The notes under the pieces: generated by a model | Databases searched by the model: none | The model's input: only the letters and a program-made list of their open reading frames with translations | What the model was told of the DNA's origin: nothing | Shown: positions 32,104 to 41,580 of the stretch, one piece after another | How positions within the stretch are numbered: the first letter of the stretch is position 1 | Layout: each line of letters begins with the position of its first letter | Translations under genes and position numbers: made by a program | Source of the DNA: Parapedobacter flavus | Lineage (GTDB): Bacteria; Bacteroidota; Bacteroidia; Sphingobacteriales; Sphingobacteriaceae | Direction: 5' to 3' | DNA: 64,000 bases | Assembly (NCBI RefSeq): GCF_035818675.1 | Contig: NZ_JAYKZZ010000001.1 | Location: 785,527-849,526, forward strand

Positions 32104-33594
32104 ATGGACATCATTATCGGTGTAGATATCGGAACTTCAGCGACCAAAGCCGTGGCCTTCCACTCAGAAGGACATGTGCTAGCGCATGAGCAAGTCGATT
32201 ATGAGTTGATGACCCCCCAACCGGGATGGTTCGAGCAGGATCCGGCCGTGCTGTTCGACGCTGTCGTTAATGCCATTGCTCAGCTGGTGGTGAAGGTGAA
32301 GGGCAACGGCGGGCGGGGGGAGCACATCGCCATTGGGTTTAGTAGTGCCATGCACGGGCTTATCGCCATGGACGCGCACGATCAACCGCTGACCAACTGC
32401 ATCATCTGGGCCGATACGCGCAGTGCTTCGTTTGCAGCGGAACTTAAACGCACGGATAAAGGGCTTGACAATTATTTGAAAACCGGTACGCCTATCCACG
32501 CCATGTCGCCACTCTGCAAGCTTTGTTGGCTACAGACGGAAATGCCGGCCATCTTCGAGGCGGCCCGGAAATTCATTTCCATCAAAGAGTATGTCTTCTA
32601 CCGGTTGTTTGGCCGGTACGTGGTAGATGAATCCATTGCATCGGCAACGGGGCTCTTTGATATCCACGCCTTCCAATGGTACCGTCCGGCATTGGAACTG
32701 GCCGGTATTGATGCAACACAACTTTCCGAGCCGGTTCCGATTACCCACACGTTATCGGGGCTGCCTGCACAGTTGGCCAGCGAGATGGGCATCCCTGAAG
32801 ATACGCCATTCGTCGTTGGGGGCAGTGATGGCTGTTTGGCCAATTTGGGCGCCGGCGCCGTGCATCCTGGTGTGGCGGCGGTAACCATCGGTACCAGCGG
32901 AGCGATACGCATGGTGGCACAAACGCCTCAAACGGACAAAAAAGCCCGTACATTCTGCTATGTGCTTACCAAACGCTTGTTTGTGGTAGGCGGGGCCGTA
33001 AATAGCGGCGGCATGGTGTTTCGTTGGTACCGCGATACCTTCGGTGGGGAGGGGCAGGCGGGATCGGGCGGATACCAACAGCTCATAGCAGAAGCATCGA
33101 CCGTTGCAACTGGTGCCGATGGGCTGCTGTTTTTGCCCTATCTTGCAGGCGAACGGGCGCCATATTGGAATGCGAATGCAAAAGGGCTCTTTTTCGGTGT
33201 GCAACTGCACCATACCAAGGCGCATTTCACCAGAGCCGTGCTGGAAGGGATTGTATACGGACTGTATAGTGTGGGCACGGCACTCGAAGAGCTCGCTAGT
33301 CCCATCAAGGTTATCCACGCCAACGGCGGGTTTGCACGAGCTCCTTTTTGGGTACAGTTGTTAGCCGACGTTTTCAATAAACGTGTGGTCGTGTCGGAAG
33401 AAGGGGTGCAGGATGCGGCCAAAGGTGCCTGTATGGTCGTGCTGAAGGCATTGGGGAAGACATCGGGGTTTGATATGGTTGGTAACCAATCGGCCAATGC
33501 GGTTTACGAACCCGATACCCATGCCCATCGCCGATACATGGAAAGCTTTGAATTATTTGGCCGACTGTATGAGCGGCTGAAAGACGAATTTTAA
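32104..33594 (+). CDS. FGGY-family sugar kinase, probably gluconokinase
   Basis: 496 residues. The ATP-binding fold begins IIIGVDIGTSATKAVAFHS (3-21). Further landmarks are GWFEQDPAVLF, HGLIAMDAHDQPLTNCIIW with ADTRS after it, the kinase/hinge region FVVGGSDGCLANLGAGA, GTSGAIR, and the C-terminal FLPYLAGERAPYWN and ANGGFARAPFWVQLLADVF. Size and motifs fit gluconate kinases of the FGGY family, with xylulokinase as the alternative. It phosphorylates a sugar acid or pentulose with ATP in the cytoplasm. The gene stands alone on the plus strand. Confidence 0.85.
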   Translation: MDIIIGVDIGTSATKAVAFHSEGHVLAHEQVDYELMTPQPGWFEQDPAVLFDAVVNAIAQLVVKVKGNGGRGEHIAIGFSSAMHGLIAMDAHDQPLTNCIIWADTRSASFAAELKRTDKGLDNYLKTGTPIHAMSPLCKLCWLQTEMPAIFEAARKFISIKEYVFYRLFGRYVVDESIASATGLFDIHAFQWYRPALELAGIDATQLSEPVPITHTLSGLPAQLASEMGIPEDTPFVVGGSDGCLANLGAGAVHPGVAAVTIGTSGAIRMVAQTPQTDKKARTFCYVLTKRLFVVGGAVNSGGMVFRWYRDTFGGEGQAGSGGYQQLIAEASTVATGADGLLFLPYLAGERAPYWNANAKGLFFGVQLHHTKAHFTRAVLEGIVYGLYSVGTALEELASPIKVIHANGGFARAPFWVQLLADVFNKRVVVSEEGVQDAAKGACMVVLKALGKTSGFDMVGNQSANAVYEPDTHAHRRYMESFELFGRLYERLKDEF

Positions 33595-33744
33595 CCAAAT
33601 TATAGATGTTCAAGGAATACGTCGGTGTTAGCGCGTGGTTTCCATGTACATTTAGTGGCCGCCCGGCATAGCGTTGCGCCAGGTGGCAAGTTTTTCCGTA
33701 AAAAATGTGATACAGCTACGAAATACTTGATGATTCCAGTAGTT

Positions 33745-33776
33745 TTGGCTGGCAGAAAGCTGTATATTTATGTTTT
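33745..33776 (+). promoter_or_regulatory. Promoter of the RND efflux operon
   Basis: TTG at 33745-33747 and TATGTTTT at 33769-33776 are 21 bp apart, fitting the Bacteroidota -33/-7 pattern with one mismatch. The ATG of the adaptor gene follows 45 bp later. The remaining gap from 33595 holds no gene. Confidence 0.45.
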
Positions 33777-33821
33777 TTGCGGATGTAGGTGTGCCCTTAC
33801 ACCCCACTTTCAGATACTAAA

Positions 33822-34880
33822 ATGAAGAAAAAGTACTTTTTTATCGCGATAGCTATCGTTGCTGTGGCCGCCATAAGTTATTGGCTTACGCGTAATCCTA
33901 AACCTAAAGTTGCAGCACCCGAACAAAGCAGTGGGCCAATGACCGTCAATGCGGTGGTGGTGGTACCCCGTGCGTTTTCCAACACCATTACCCTATCGGG
34001 GTCCATTGAATCCAATGAGCAGGTTCAAATCCGCAGTGAAGTATCGGGCATTGTGAGGGCATTGACATTCCGAGAGGGGTCTGCGGTGCAAAAAGGCCAG
34101 GTACTGCTGCGCATCGATGATTCTGAATTGCAGGCTCGCCTCATCCAAGCGCAGAGCAGTGAGCAATTGGCAGCGGACAATGAGAAGCGCGCGCGCCTTT
34201 TATTACAAAAAGAAGCGATTAGCCAGCAGGAGTATGATGTGGCCCATGCCGATTATGAATCGGCGAAAGCCCAAACCGAGTTGATCCGCGCCCAGATAGC
34301 CAAGACCACCGTTCGTGCGCCATTCAGCGGTAAGATCGGTCTCCGGTCGATTTCGGAAGGCGAATACCTCACCCCATCCACCGTGGTGGCCAATTTATTG
34401 AGTATAAACCCGATTAAGGTGTTGTTTTCGGTGCCTGAAAAGTACAGCGCCCAAATAAAGGTAGGGCAGGGCTTAACGTTTAGTGTCAGCGGGTCGGAAG
34501 CGAGATACCACGCCGAAATTTACGCCATTGAACCGGGGGTGGATGCGGCCACGCGGACCATCAGCATCCGTGCGATTGCTGACAATCCGGAAGAGCGATT
34601 ATTTCCCGGCGCTTTCGCACGTATCGAGTTGCCACTGGACCATACGGAAGACGCGGTGCTGGTACCTACCGAGGCCGTCATTCCAGTGCAAAATGGCAAA
34701 CAGGTGTTTCTATTGAAAAACGGTAAGGCCGCTGCAACACCCGTAGAAGCTGAAGATCGGACCAGTACGGACGTATTGATTACCGATGGGGTAGCGATTG
34801 GCGATACGGTGCTGACCTCAGGCATTATGTCGCTTGCTGATGGGATGGTGGTAACGATAAAGGTTGATGAATCGGATTAA
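33822..34880 (+). CDS. RND efflux periplasmic adaptor (membrane fusion protein)
   Basis: 352 residues from ATG 33822. A single N-terminal anchor (YFFIAIAIVAVAAISYWLT) precedes the adaptor fold: LSGSIESNEQVQIRSEVSGI, the lipoyl-like half-motif VQKGQVLLRIDDSEL, a coiled hairpin (LLQKEAISQQEYDVAHADYE), AKTTVRAPFSGKIG, and a beta-barrel with LFPGAFARIELPL. It links the inner-membrane pump encoded 11 bp downstream to the TolC channel encoded after it. The three form one operon. The exported compounds cannot be read from sequence. Confidence 0.93.
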   Translation: MKKKYFFIAIAIVAVAAISYWLTRNPKPKVAAPEQSSGPMTVNAVVVVPRAFSNTITLSGSIESNEQVQIRSEVSGIVRALTFREGSAVQKGQVLLRIDDSELQARLIQAQSSEQLAADNEKRARLLLQKEAISQQEYDVAHADYESAKAQTELIRAQIAKTTVRAPFSGKIGLRSISEGEYLTPSTVVANLLSINPIKVLFSVPEKYSAQIKVGQGLTFSVSGSEARYHAEIYAIEPGVDAATRTISIRAIADNPEERLFPGAFARIELPLDHTEDAVLVPTEAVIPVQNGKQVFLLKNGKAAATPVEAEDRTSTDVLITDGVAIGDTVLTSGIMSLADGMVVTIKVDESD

Positions 34881-34891
34881 ATCGTAAGCGC

Positions 34892-37800
34892 ATGAGTCTC
34901 TCCACCACCAGTATTAAAAGGCCGGTTCTCACCATTGTGATGAACCTGATGCTGATTTTATTCGGCGTGATCGGATACACATTTTTGGGTGTCCGTGAAT
35001 TTCCATCCATCGATCCGCCGATTGTGTCTGTACGGACCAACTACGCCGGGGCCAACCCCGATATCATCGAATCGCAGATTACGGAACCGCTGGAGCGATC
35101 GATTAATCAAATCGATGGCATTCGCAACATATCGTCATCCAGTAGCCAGGGCTCCAGCCGTATTAACATCGAGTTCGTGTTGAGTAAGGACCTCGAAGAG
35201 GCGGCCAACGACGTACGCGATAAGGTTTCGCAGGCCATGCGTGGCTTACCACAGGATATCGATGCGCCACCAGTGATATCCAAAGCTGATGCCGATTCCG
35301 ATCCCATCATCGTGATGACGGTGCAAAGCGAGTCGCGGACTCCGCTCGAACTTGGCGAAATTGCCGATAATGTGATTGCCCAGCGTATGCAAACCCTGCC
35401 CGGGGTGAGTTCGGTCCGGATATGGGGCGAAAAGCGCTATGCGATGCGCTTATGGATCGATCCGCTGCGGCTGTCGGCGTACGGCCTTACCCCATTGGAT
35501 GTGCGAAATGCCCTGAACCGCCAAAATGTAGAGTTACCCTCGGGCAAGATCATGGGAGAGAACACCGAGTTGGCGATAAAGACCGTAGGGAACCTGACCA
35601 CCGAGGAGGAGTTTAATAACCTGATTATCCGGTCCGAGGGCGATCGGATTGTCCGGTTTGGCGACATCGGCACCGCCGTGCTGGGCCCGGAGAACCTGAA
35701 GAGCGAGTTTAGGGAGTCCAATTCCATCATGGCGGCGATCGCCATTGTGCCCCAACCCGGCACCAATTATATCGATATTGCCAATGTGTTTTATGAGCGA
35801 CTCGAACAGCTCCGAAACGAGGTGCCCTCCGACATTGTGATGGATGTGGCGATAGATAATACATTATTTATCAAAAAGTCGGTTACCGAAGTGGCCGAAA
35901 CCATCGTTATCGCCCTGATATTGGTCATCCTGATTATTTTCCTGTTCTTCCGCGACTGGGCCATTGCGTTCCGGCCGTTGATCGATATACCGGTATCGTT
36001 GATTGCCACGTTTTTCGTGATGTATCTGTTTGGCTATTCTGTCAACGTGTTGACGCTGTTGGCGATCGTACTGGCTACCGGATTGGTGGTCGACGACGGA
36101 ATTGTGGTTACCGAGAATATTTACAAAAAAGTGGAAGAGGGCATGTCGCCGATTATGGCGGCAATCAAGGGAGCAAATGAGATTTTCTTTGCCGTGATTT
36201 CCATCTCGGTAACGTTGGCTGCCGTGTTCTTGCCGGTGATGTTTATGGAGGGCTTCGTGGGGCGGTTGTTTCGAGAGTTCGGGGTGGTCATCGCTGCGGC
36301 CGTATTGATTTCAGCATTCGTATCCTTATCCCTCACGCCCATGCTCAATGCATACTTGATGCGCAAGGGAGCGAAGCATTCGTGGTTTTACACGGTTACG
36401 GAGCCCTATTTCGTGAAGATGACGACGGGCTATGCTAACTCATTGCGACGTTTCATGCGGGCCAAATGGGTGAGTTTTCCCATTTTGGCGGTTTGTTTTG
36501 CCCTTATCGCATGGTTCTGGGTGCATTTGCGTAAAGAGACCGCGCCGTATGAAGACCGTAGCCTGTTGCGGGCCAGTATCACGGCACCCGAGGGTAGCAC
36601 ATTTGAATACATGGACCGTTTCATGCTGGAGCTGATTGAATTGGTGAACGACTCCGTTCCGGAGAAAGCAGTGAACATGGTCAACACGTCGCCGGGGTGG
36701 GCAGGGACCGGATCGGCCAATACCGGCCGGATGCGCATCGGTTTGGTACCCCCTGAAGACCGGGAGCGTTCGCAAGACGAGATAGCGGAAGCATTGTCAC
36801 GGCAAACCGGCCGGTATACCGAGGCGCGAACATTTATCTCCCAACAACCCACCATATCGGTAGGTAGGCGAGGGGGGATGCCCATCCAATACATTATCCA
36901 AGCGCCTAATTTTGGAAAGCTGGAGGAGAAAATCCCCGAATTTATGGATAAAGCTACGGCCGATCCCACCTTTGCCAATGTGGATGTGGACCTCAAATTC
37001 AATCGACCGGAGCTCAATGTCAGTATTGATAGAGACAAGGCCCAAAGTTTGGGCGTTTCCGTACTGGATGTTGCACAAACCTTACAGCTTTCGCTGAGCG
37101 GGCAGCGGTTTGCGTATTTCCTGATGAACGGTAAGCAATACGAGGTGATCGGTCAGTTTTCTGACCAGGACAGAAGCTCACCGCTCGATTTGGCCACCAT
37201 TTTCGTGCGGAGTAGTACCGGTGAGCTGATCCAGTTGGACAACCTCGTTAATATGGTCGAACAAAGCAGTCCGCCGCAGCTGTATCACAATAACCGGTTT
37301 ATGTCGGCCACGGTTTCCGCATCGCTGGCGCGGGGGCAAACCATCGAAGATGGTATCAATGCCATGGATCGTATTGCGGATGAGGTACTCGATGATAGCT
37401 TCTCGACCGACTTAGGCGGGGAATCCCGCGATTTTAAGGAAAGTAGCTCAAACGCACTGTTTGCTTTTGGTTTGGCCCTATTACTGGTCTATCTCATTCT
37501 TGCCGCCCAGTTTGAAAGTTTTCTCGACCCCATCATTATTATCCTTACCGTACCCATGGCGGTAGCCGGTGCGATGCTTTCGCTATGGCTAACCGGGCAA
37601 TCGTGGAATGTTTTTAGTCAAATCGGTACCGTGATGCTCATTGGGCTGGTCACGAAAAACGGGATTCTCATCGTTGAATTTGCCAACCAACTCAAAGAGC
37701 GCGGCAGACCGGTTCGGCAGGCGATTATCGAAGCTGCGGAGGCGCGGCTCCGCCCCATCCTCATGACGAGCTTGGCCATTTCCCTGGGCGCATTGCCCAT

Positions 37801-38002
37801 TGCGATGGCCTTTGGCGCAGCGGCCACTAGCCGTGTCGGAATGGGGGTGGTTATCGTGGGTGGTACCCTGTTTTCGCTGATACTTACCTTATATATTATC
37901 CCAGCTGTGTACGCGATGTGGTCGCGCGAATACAAACCCAATGCTGATTTGGAAGAAGCCAAACGTGTGGAAGAAGTAATGGCTGGTGAACATTCGTTAT
38001 GA
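34892..38002 (+). CDS. RND efflux pump (AcrB/MexB-like inner-membrane transporter)
   Basis: 1036 residues, standard HAE1 size with twelve membrane helices. It opens with KRPVLTIVMNLMLILFGVIG and FLGVREFPSIDPPIVSV. The proton-relay helix is LATGLVVDDGIVVTENIYKK (two adjacent Asp). Other landmarks are LPVMFMEGFVGRLFREFGVV and the late repeat MLIGLVTKNGILIVEFANQL. The porter domains occupy about 40-330 and 560-860. It is driven by proton flow and takes substrates from the membrane and periplasm to TolC. It forms a complex with the adaptor upstream and the TolC protein downstream. Confidence 0.95.
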   Translation: MSLSTTSIKRPVLTIVMNLMLILFGVIGYTFLGVREFPSIDPPIVSVRTNYAGANPDIIESQITEPLERSINQIDGIRNISSSSSQGSSRINIEFVLSKDLEEAANDVRDKVSQAMRGLPQDIDAPPVISKADADSDPIIVMTVQSESRTPLELGEIADNVIAQRMQTLPGVSSVRIWGEKRYAMRLWIDPLRLSAYGLTPLDVRNALNRQNVELPSGKIMGENTELAIKTVGNLTTEEEFNNLIIRSEGDRIVRFGDIGTAVLGPENLKSEFRESNSIMAAIAIVPQPGTNYIDIANVFYERLEQLRNEVPSDIVMDVAIDNTLFIKKSVTEVAETIVIALILVILIIFLFFRDWAIAFRPLIDIPVSLIATFFVMYLFGYSVNVLTLLAIVLATGLVVDDGIVVTENIYKKVEEGMSPIMAAIKGANEIFFAVISISVTLAAVFLPVMFMEGFVGRLFREFGVVIAAAVLISAFVSLSLTPMLNAYLMRKGAKHSWFYTVTEPYFVKMTTGYANSLRRFMRAKWVSFPILAVCFALIAWFWVHLRKETAPYEDRSLLRASITAPEGSTFEYMDRFMLELIELVNDSVPEKAVNMVNTSPGWAGTGSANTGRMRIGLVPPEDRERSQDEIAEALSRQTGRYTEARTFISQQPTISVGRRGGMPIQYIIQAPNFGKLEEKIPEFMDKATADPTFANVDVDLKFNRPELNVSIDRDKAQSLGVSVLDVAQTLQLSLSGQRFAYFLMNGKQYEVIGQFSDQDRSSPLDLATIFVRSSTGELIQLDNLVNMVEQSSPPQLYHNNRFMSATVSASLARGQTIEDGINAMDRIADEVLDDSFSTDLGGESRDFKESSSNALFAFGLALLLVYLILAAQFESFLDPIIIILTVPMAVAGAMLSLWLTGQSWNVFSQIGTVMLIGLVTKNGILIVEFANQLKERGRPVRQAIIEAAEARLRPILMTSLAISLGALPIAMAFGAAATSRVGMGVVIVGGTLFSLILTLYIIPAVYAMWSREYKPNADLEEAKRVEEVMAGEHSL

Positions 38003-38049
38003 ACCGAGAGGTTCGAGCCCTCATCGGCCAATAAAAGAAAAATAGTTAG

Positions 38050-39351
38050 ATGAAACGACTGATTATTGTTGCGTTGTTTTGTATTCCCTTACTGGGAATA
38101 AGTCAGCCGGTGCTTACCATGGAAGAGGCGGTAGCTATTGCACTGGAGAATAATTACGATATCCGGTTGGTAGCAAAAGACGCCGATGTAGCCATCAACA
38201 ATGTGCACATCGGGAATGCCGGTATGTTGCCATCGGTTAGTGGCGATGTCTCGGCAGCAGCAAGTATCCAGAATACTACGCAGACGCTGCTGAGCGGCGA
38301 AACCCGTGCACTGCGTGGGGCCCGAAGCCGGTCGATGGCGTATGGCGTGAGCTTGGATTGGACCATTTTCGATGGGCTTCAGATGTTTACCCGCTATGAT
38401 CAACTCAAAGCCATGCGGCAATTGGGTGAGGCCGACTTGAAAGCCGCCATTTTATCGACCGTATACGAGGTGGTAAGCGGATATTTCGACCTGGTGCAGC
38501 AACAACAGCTCATCAAGGCCACGCAGACCGCTTTGGAATTGTCTGCCTTTCGCCACGAAACGGCCGAAAACCGGTATCAGATTGGTCGAGCTTCCAAACT
38601 GGAAGTATTGGCGGCCAGCGTAGACCTGAACACCGATACCACCAATTTACTGCGCCAGCGCGACCTTTATCGAACCACCCAAATTAGGCTCAATGAGTTG
38701 CTGGCGCGGGATGTAAGCACGGATTTCAGTGTTGCCGACACCATATTAATTGCTAGCGACCTTCACTACGAATCGTTGGCGGAACAGGCAAAACGGCTGA
38801 ACCCGACCTTACAGTCGGCCTTGGTAAACCATCGGATCAGTCAGTTGGAATTGAAGCGTGTGAAAGGCGAGCGGTATCCTGTGGTACGGGTTTCTTCGGC
38901 CTATACCCGATCCCGCTCCGCCGCAGAATTGGGTTTTTCCACGCAATCGCACAACAACGGACTCAACTATGGTATTTCCGCGTCGATGAATATTTTCAAC
39001 GGGTTTTTACAGCGGAGAAACGAGCGGAATGCCGAATTGATGCTGGATGCCGCCGAAATCGAGGTGGATAAAATCGAGGAGCAAATCAATGCGCAGCTGC
39101 TGGCGGCATACCAAACGTATTTGATGAACCTGGAGCTGGTGCGACTGGAAGAGCGGAATAAAGACATTGCCAGGGAGAATATGGACATTACGCTGGAAAA
39201 GTTTAAGCTGGGAAGTATTGCTCCGGTGGAGTTCCGTGAAGCGCAGCGTAACTTTGTGGATGCTAGCACCCGCTACAGCACCGCGCAGTACCAGGCGAAG
39301 TTGGCCGAAATAACGTTAAAGCAGATCGCTGGCGTACTCGAGGCAGATTGA
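38050..39351 (+). CDS. TolC-family outer-membrane efflux channel
   Basis: 433 residues. A signal peptide ends near GISQP (19). The family repeat structure is clear: the first OEP half begins LTMEEAVAIALENNYDIRLV, the second contains LNPTLQSALVNHRISQLELK and a long coiled region (ELVRLEERNKDIARENMDI), then FKLGSIAPVEFREAQRNFVD near the C-terminus. It trimerises into the outer-membrane duct of the RND complex. It follows the pump gene by 47 bp. Confidence 0.93.
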   Translation: MKRLIIVALFCIPLLGISQPVLTMEEAVAIALENNYDIRLVAKDADVAINNVHIGNAGMLPSVSGDVSAAASIQNTTQTLLSGETRALRGARSRSMAYGVSLDWTIFDGLQMFTRYDQLKAMRQLGEADLKAAILSTVYEVVSGYFDLVQQQQLIKATQTALELSAFRHETAENRYQIGRASKLEVLAASVDLNTDTTNLLRQRDLYRTTQIRLNELLARDVSTDFSVADTILIASDLHYESLAEQAKRLNPTLQSALVNHRISQLELKRVKGERYPVVRVSSAYTRSRSAAELGFSTQSHNNGLNYGISASMNIFNGFLQRRNERNAELMLDAAEIEVDKIEEQINAQLLAAYQTYLMNLELVRLEERNKDIARENMDITLEKFKLGSIAPVEFREAQRNFVDASTRYSTAQYQAKLAEITLKQIAGVLEAD

Positions 39352-39443
39352 GCCCTTTTATTTCCCGGCGTTATTGTTGCATATGAACGCAACTTTAGCT
39401 AAATTTGATATCCCGAATTGAGCTATACAATAAAGATAATTCA

Positions 39444-40310
39444 ATGATATTAGTAGCAGATAGCGGTTCATCGCAGTCGGATTGGATGCTGGCACTGCCC
39501 GATGGCAAGCGGCTGTCATTTACGACGAAAGGGTTGAACCCTTTTTTTGTGAATGAAAAGGATATTGCGAAGATTATCCAGAATGCAAACGAAATCCTTC
39601 CCCACGCGGAGCAGGTAACGGAAGTTTATTTTTTCGGGTCGGGATGCACCAGCCCCGATCGGCGCGAAATGGTTTCCAATGCGCTGTCACAGTTGTTTTT
39701 GAACGCATTTATTTCGGTGGAAACCGATTTGGTGGGCGCCGCCTATGCCACCTGCGGGAATAGGAAAGGTTATATCGCAACACTGGGTACCGGTTCTGAC
39801 GTTAGTTTTTTCGATGGTGAGGAGGTGCTCCCTACCCAACAGGGGATTGGTTATGTACTGGGCGACGAGGGCTCGGGTGTGTGGTTTGGAAAGCAACTGA
39901 TTACTCAATTTTTGTATGGAGCCATGCCTGCCGACCTTTCAACCGAGTTTGCGGCTAAATACCGGCTCAACAAAGAAATTGTTATCAAAAACGTATACCA
40001 GCGTGCTACGCCCAATGCTTACCTCGCTTCATTTGCCCTATTCATGGCGGCATACAACGACCACCCCTTCATAGATGAGCTGCTCAGAAAGGGCTTTACC
40101 GACTTCATTACGACCAATATAAAGCCGTTTCCGGATCACGGCGACTATGTGTGCCATTTCGTGGGGTCGATAGCTTATTTTTTCATCGAGCAATTGCGGG
40201 AGGTATGTGAGCAACGTGGTGTGAAGATGGGTAAAGTGTTAAGACGCCCGATTAATGAGTTATTTAACCACATTATCCAGCGCGAGAAAGACTACGAAAT
40301 ACACGCTTGA
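39444..40310 (+). CDS. BadF/BadG-type ATPase, likely N-acetylglucosamine kinase
   Basis: 288 residues from ATG 39444. The actin-like ATPase fold shows MILVADSGSSQSDWMLA (phosphate 1), FGSGCTSPDRR, ETDLVGAAYATCGNRKG, the second phosphate motif IATLGTGSDVSFFDG and GYVLGDEGSGVWFGKQ. These match the family of eukaryotic-like GlcNAc kinases found in Bacteroidota. It probably phosphorylates amino sugars recovered from peptidoglycan or diet. It stands between the efflux operon and a glutathione peroxidase gene with a modest gap on each side. Confidence 0.85.
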   Translation: MILVADSGSSQSDWMLALPDGKRLSFTTKGLNPFFVNEKDIAKIIQNANEILPHAEQVTEVYFFGSGCTSPDRREMVSNALSQLFLNAFISVETDLVGAAYATCGNRKGYIATLGTGSDVSFFDGEEVLPTQQGIGYVLGDEGSGVWFGKQLITQFLYGAMPADLSTEFAAKYRLNKEIVIKNVYQRATPNAYLASFALFMAAYNDHPFIDELLRKGFTDFITTNIKPFPDHGDYVCHFVGSIAYFFIEQLREVCEQRGVKMGKVLRRPINELFNHIIQREKDYEIHA

Positions 40311-40360
40311 GTATAGCAACGGTTTTAGCAACAAGAAATATAACATTAAATTTTTAACAC

Positions 40361-40879
40361 ATGAAAGTAGCTATGTTAATAATGGGCGCGATGATGATGG
40401 GTGCTGCACCAGCAGACAATGTATACCAATTTACCGTCACATCGATTGATGGAAAGGAAATCAATCTCTCCCAGTTTGAAGGGAAGAAATTGTTGTTGGT
40501 CAACACTGCTTCAGAATGTGGTTTTACCAAGCAGTACGCCGGGCTGCAGGCGCTCGCAGAAAAATACGGCGACAAGGTGGTGGTGATTGGTTTTCCCGCA
40601 AATAACTTCGGCGGGCAGGAGCCCGGAAGTAATACCGAGATCAAAGGGTTTTGCGAAAAGAACTTTGGTGTGACGTTTTTGCTGGCCGAGAAAAGCAGCG
40701 TCAAAGGAAAAGATATATCGCCGTTGTTCGCGTACCTCACCGCTGAAGAAAATCCCGATTTTACGGGTGAAATCAAATGGAATTTCGAAAAATTCCTGAT
40801 CGACGAACAGGGGAGCCTCATTCATCGTTTCCGCTCTAAGGTAGAGCCCATGAGCGACGCCATTATCAGTAAGCTGTAA
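40361..40879 (+). CDS. Glutathione peroxidase-like thiol peroxidase with N-terminal signal
   Basis: 172 residues. Catalytic Cys53 lies in VNTASECGFTKQYAGL, Gln86 in FPANNFGGQEPG and Trp140/Asn141 in IKWNFEKFLID, the complete tetrad of the family, with Cys instead of selenocysteine. The first 17 residues (VAMLIMGAMMMGAA) look like a short signal peptide, so the enzyme may act in the periplasm rather than the cytoplasm. It reduces peroxides, in bacteria usually with thioredoxin. It is convergent with the thymidine kinase gene. Confidence 0.92.
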   Translation: MKVAMLIMGAMMMGAAPADNVYQFTVTSIDGKEINLSQFEGKKLLLVNTASECGFTKQYAGLQALAEKYGDKVVVIGFPANNFGGQEPGSNTEIKGFCEKNFGVTFLLAEKSSVKGKDISPLFAYLTAEENPDFTGEIKWNFEKFLIDEQGSLIHRFRSKVEPMSDAIISKL

Positions 40880-40885
40880 CAGCGC

Positions 40886-41464
40886 TCAATTCGACTTAAA
40901 GAAGCAGGTACGGCAACGCGGCTCATAGCTGTCTTTTTCGCCAACAAGCAACTGCTGGTCGTCTTCCGTAATTCGGTAAGAATAGTTGGCCGGTGCGCCA
41001 CAGCGCACGCAGACAGCATGTACCTTAGTTACGTGTTCGGCAATAGCCATGAGGGCTGGTACCGGGCCAAAGGGCTGTCCTTTGAAATCCATGTCCAAAC
41101 CGGCTACGATTACCCGAATCCCCGCATTGGCTAATTGCGTGCATGCATCCGGCAACCCGTCGTCAAAAAACTGTGCTTCGTCGATACCAACCACCTTGGC
41201 AACGCTTCCCAATAGCACAATGGCCGACGAATGATTTACCGGGGTAGACGGTATGCTATTACTGTCGTGCGAAATGATGTCCGTATCGTGGTACCGGGTG
41301 TCCATAGCGGGCTTGAAAATCGCTACCGGTAACTTTGCCAGCTGCGAGCGCCGCACCCTACGGATCAGTTCCTCGGTTTTGCCCGAAAACATCGACCCGC
41401 AAATCACTTCAATGCTCCCATAGGATGTTTGTCTGTGCACCAACCGATCTTCTGAAAAAAGCAT
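40886..41464 (-). CDS. tdk: Thymidine kinase
   Basis: 192 residues from ATG 41464. The ATP loop is GSMFSGKTEELIRRVRR, the Walker B-like segment VVGIDEAQFFDDG, and the lasso region FGPVPALMAIAEHVTKVHAV. Zinc ligands appear as CVRCG and CRTCF. It phosphorylates thymidine to dTMP in the salvage pathway. It is divergent from the acidic-protein gene at 41581 and ends 6 bp from the glutathione peroxidase gene. Confidence 0.95.
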   Translation of the reverse strand: MLFSEDRLVHRQTSYGSIEVICGSMFSGKTEELIRRVRRSQLAKLPVAIFKPAMDTRYHDTDIISHDSNSIPSTPVNHSSAIVLLGSVAKVVGIDEAQFFDDGLPDACTQLANAGIRVIVAGLDMDFKGQPFGPVPALMAIAEHVTKVHAVCVRCGAPANYSYRITEDDQQLLVGEKDSYEPRCRTCFFKSN

Positions 41465-41538
41465 ACGATGTATCGTTGTTATATGCGGAAACACAATTAA
41501 TTGTCGCCACGAAGCCCGCTAATATCAGAATTAAATGT

Positions 41539-41546
41539 TAATTTTG
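41539..41546 (+). promoter_or_regulatory. -7 promoter box of the acidic-protein gene
   Basis: TAATTTTG exactly matches TAnnTTTG and lies 34 bp before the ATG at 41581. Confidence 0.45.
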
Positions 41547-41580
41547 AGTCATCATTTTATCGGCATTACGTTTTAATAGC

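Noticed and set aside
38007..38022. A tRNA T-arm-like sequence (AGAGG, TTCGAGC loop, CCTCA)
   Set aside because: Only the T-arm resembles a tRNA; no acceptor, D or anticodon stem can be formed around it and it lies in the 47-bp gap of the efflux operon. No integrase or element boundary is nearby, so it is taken as chance.
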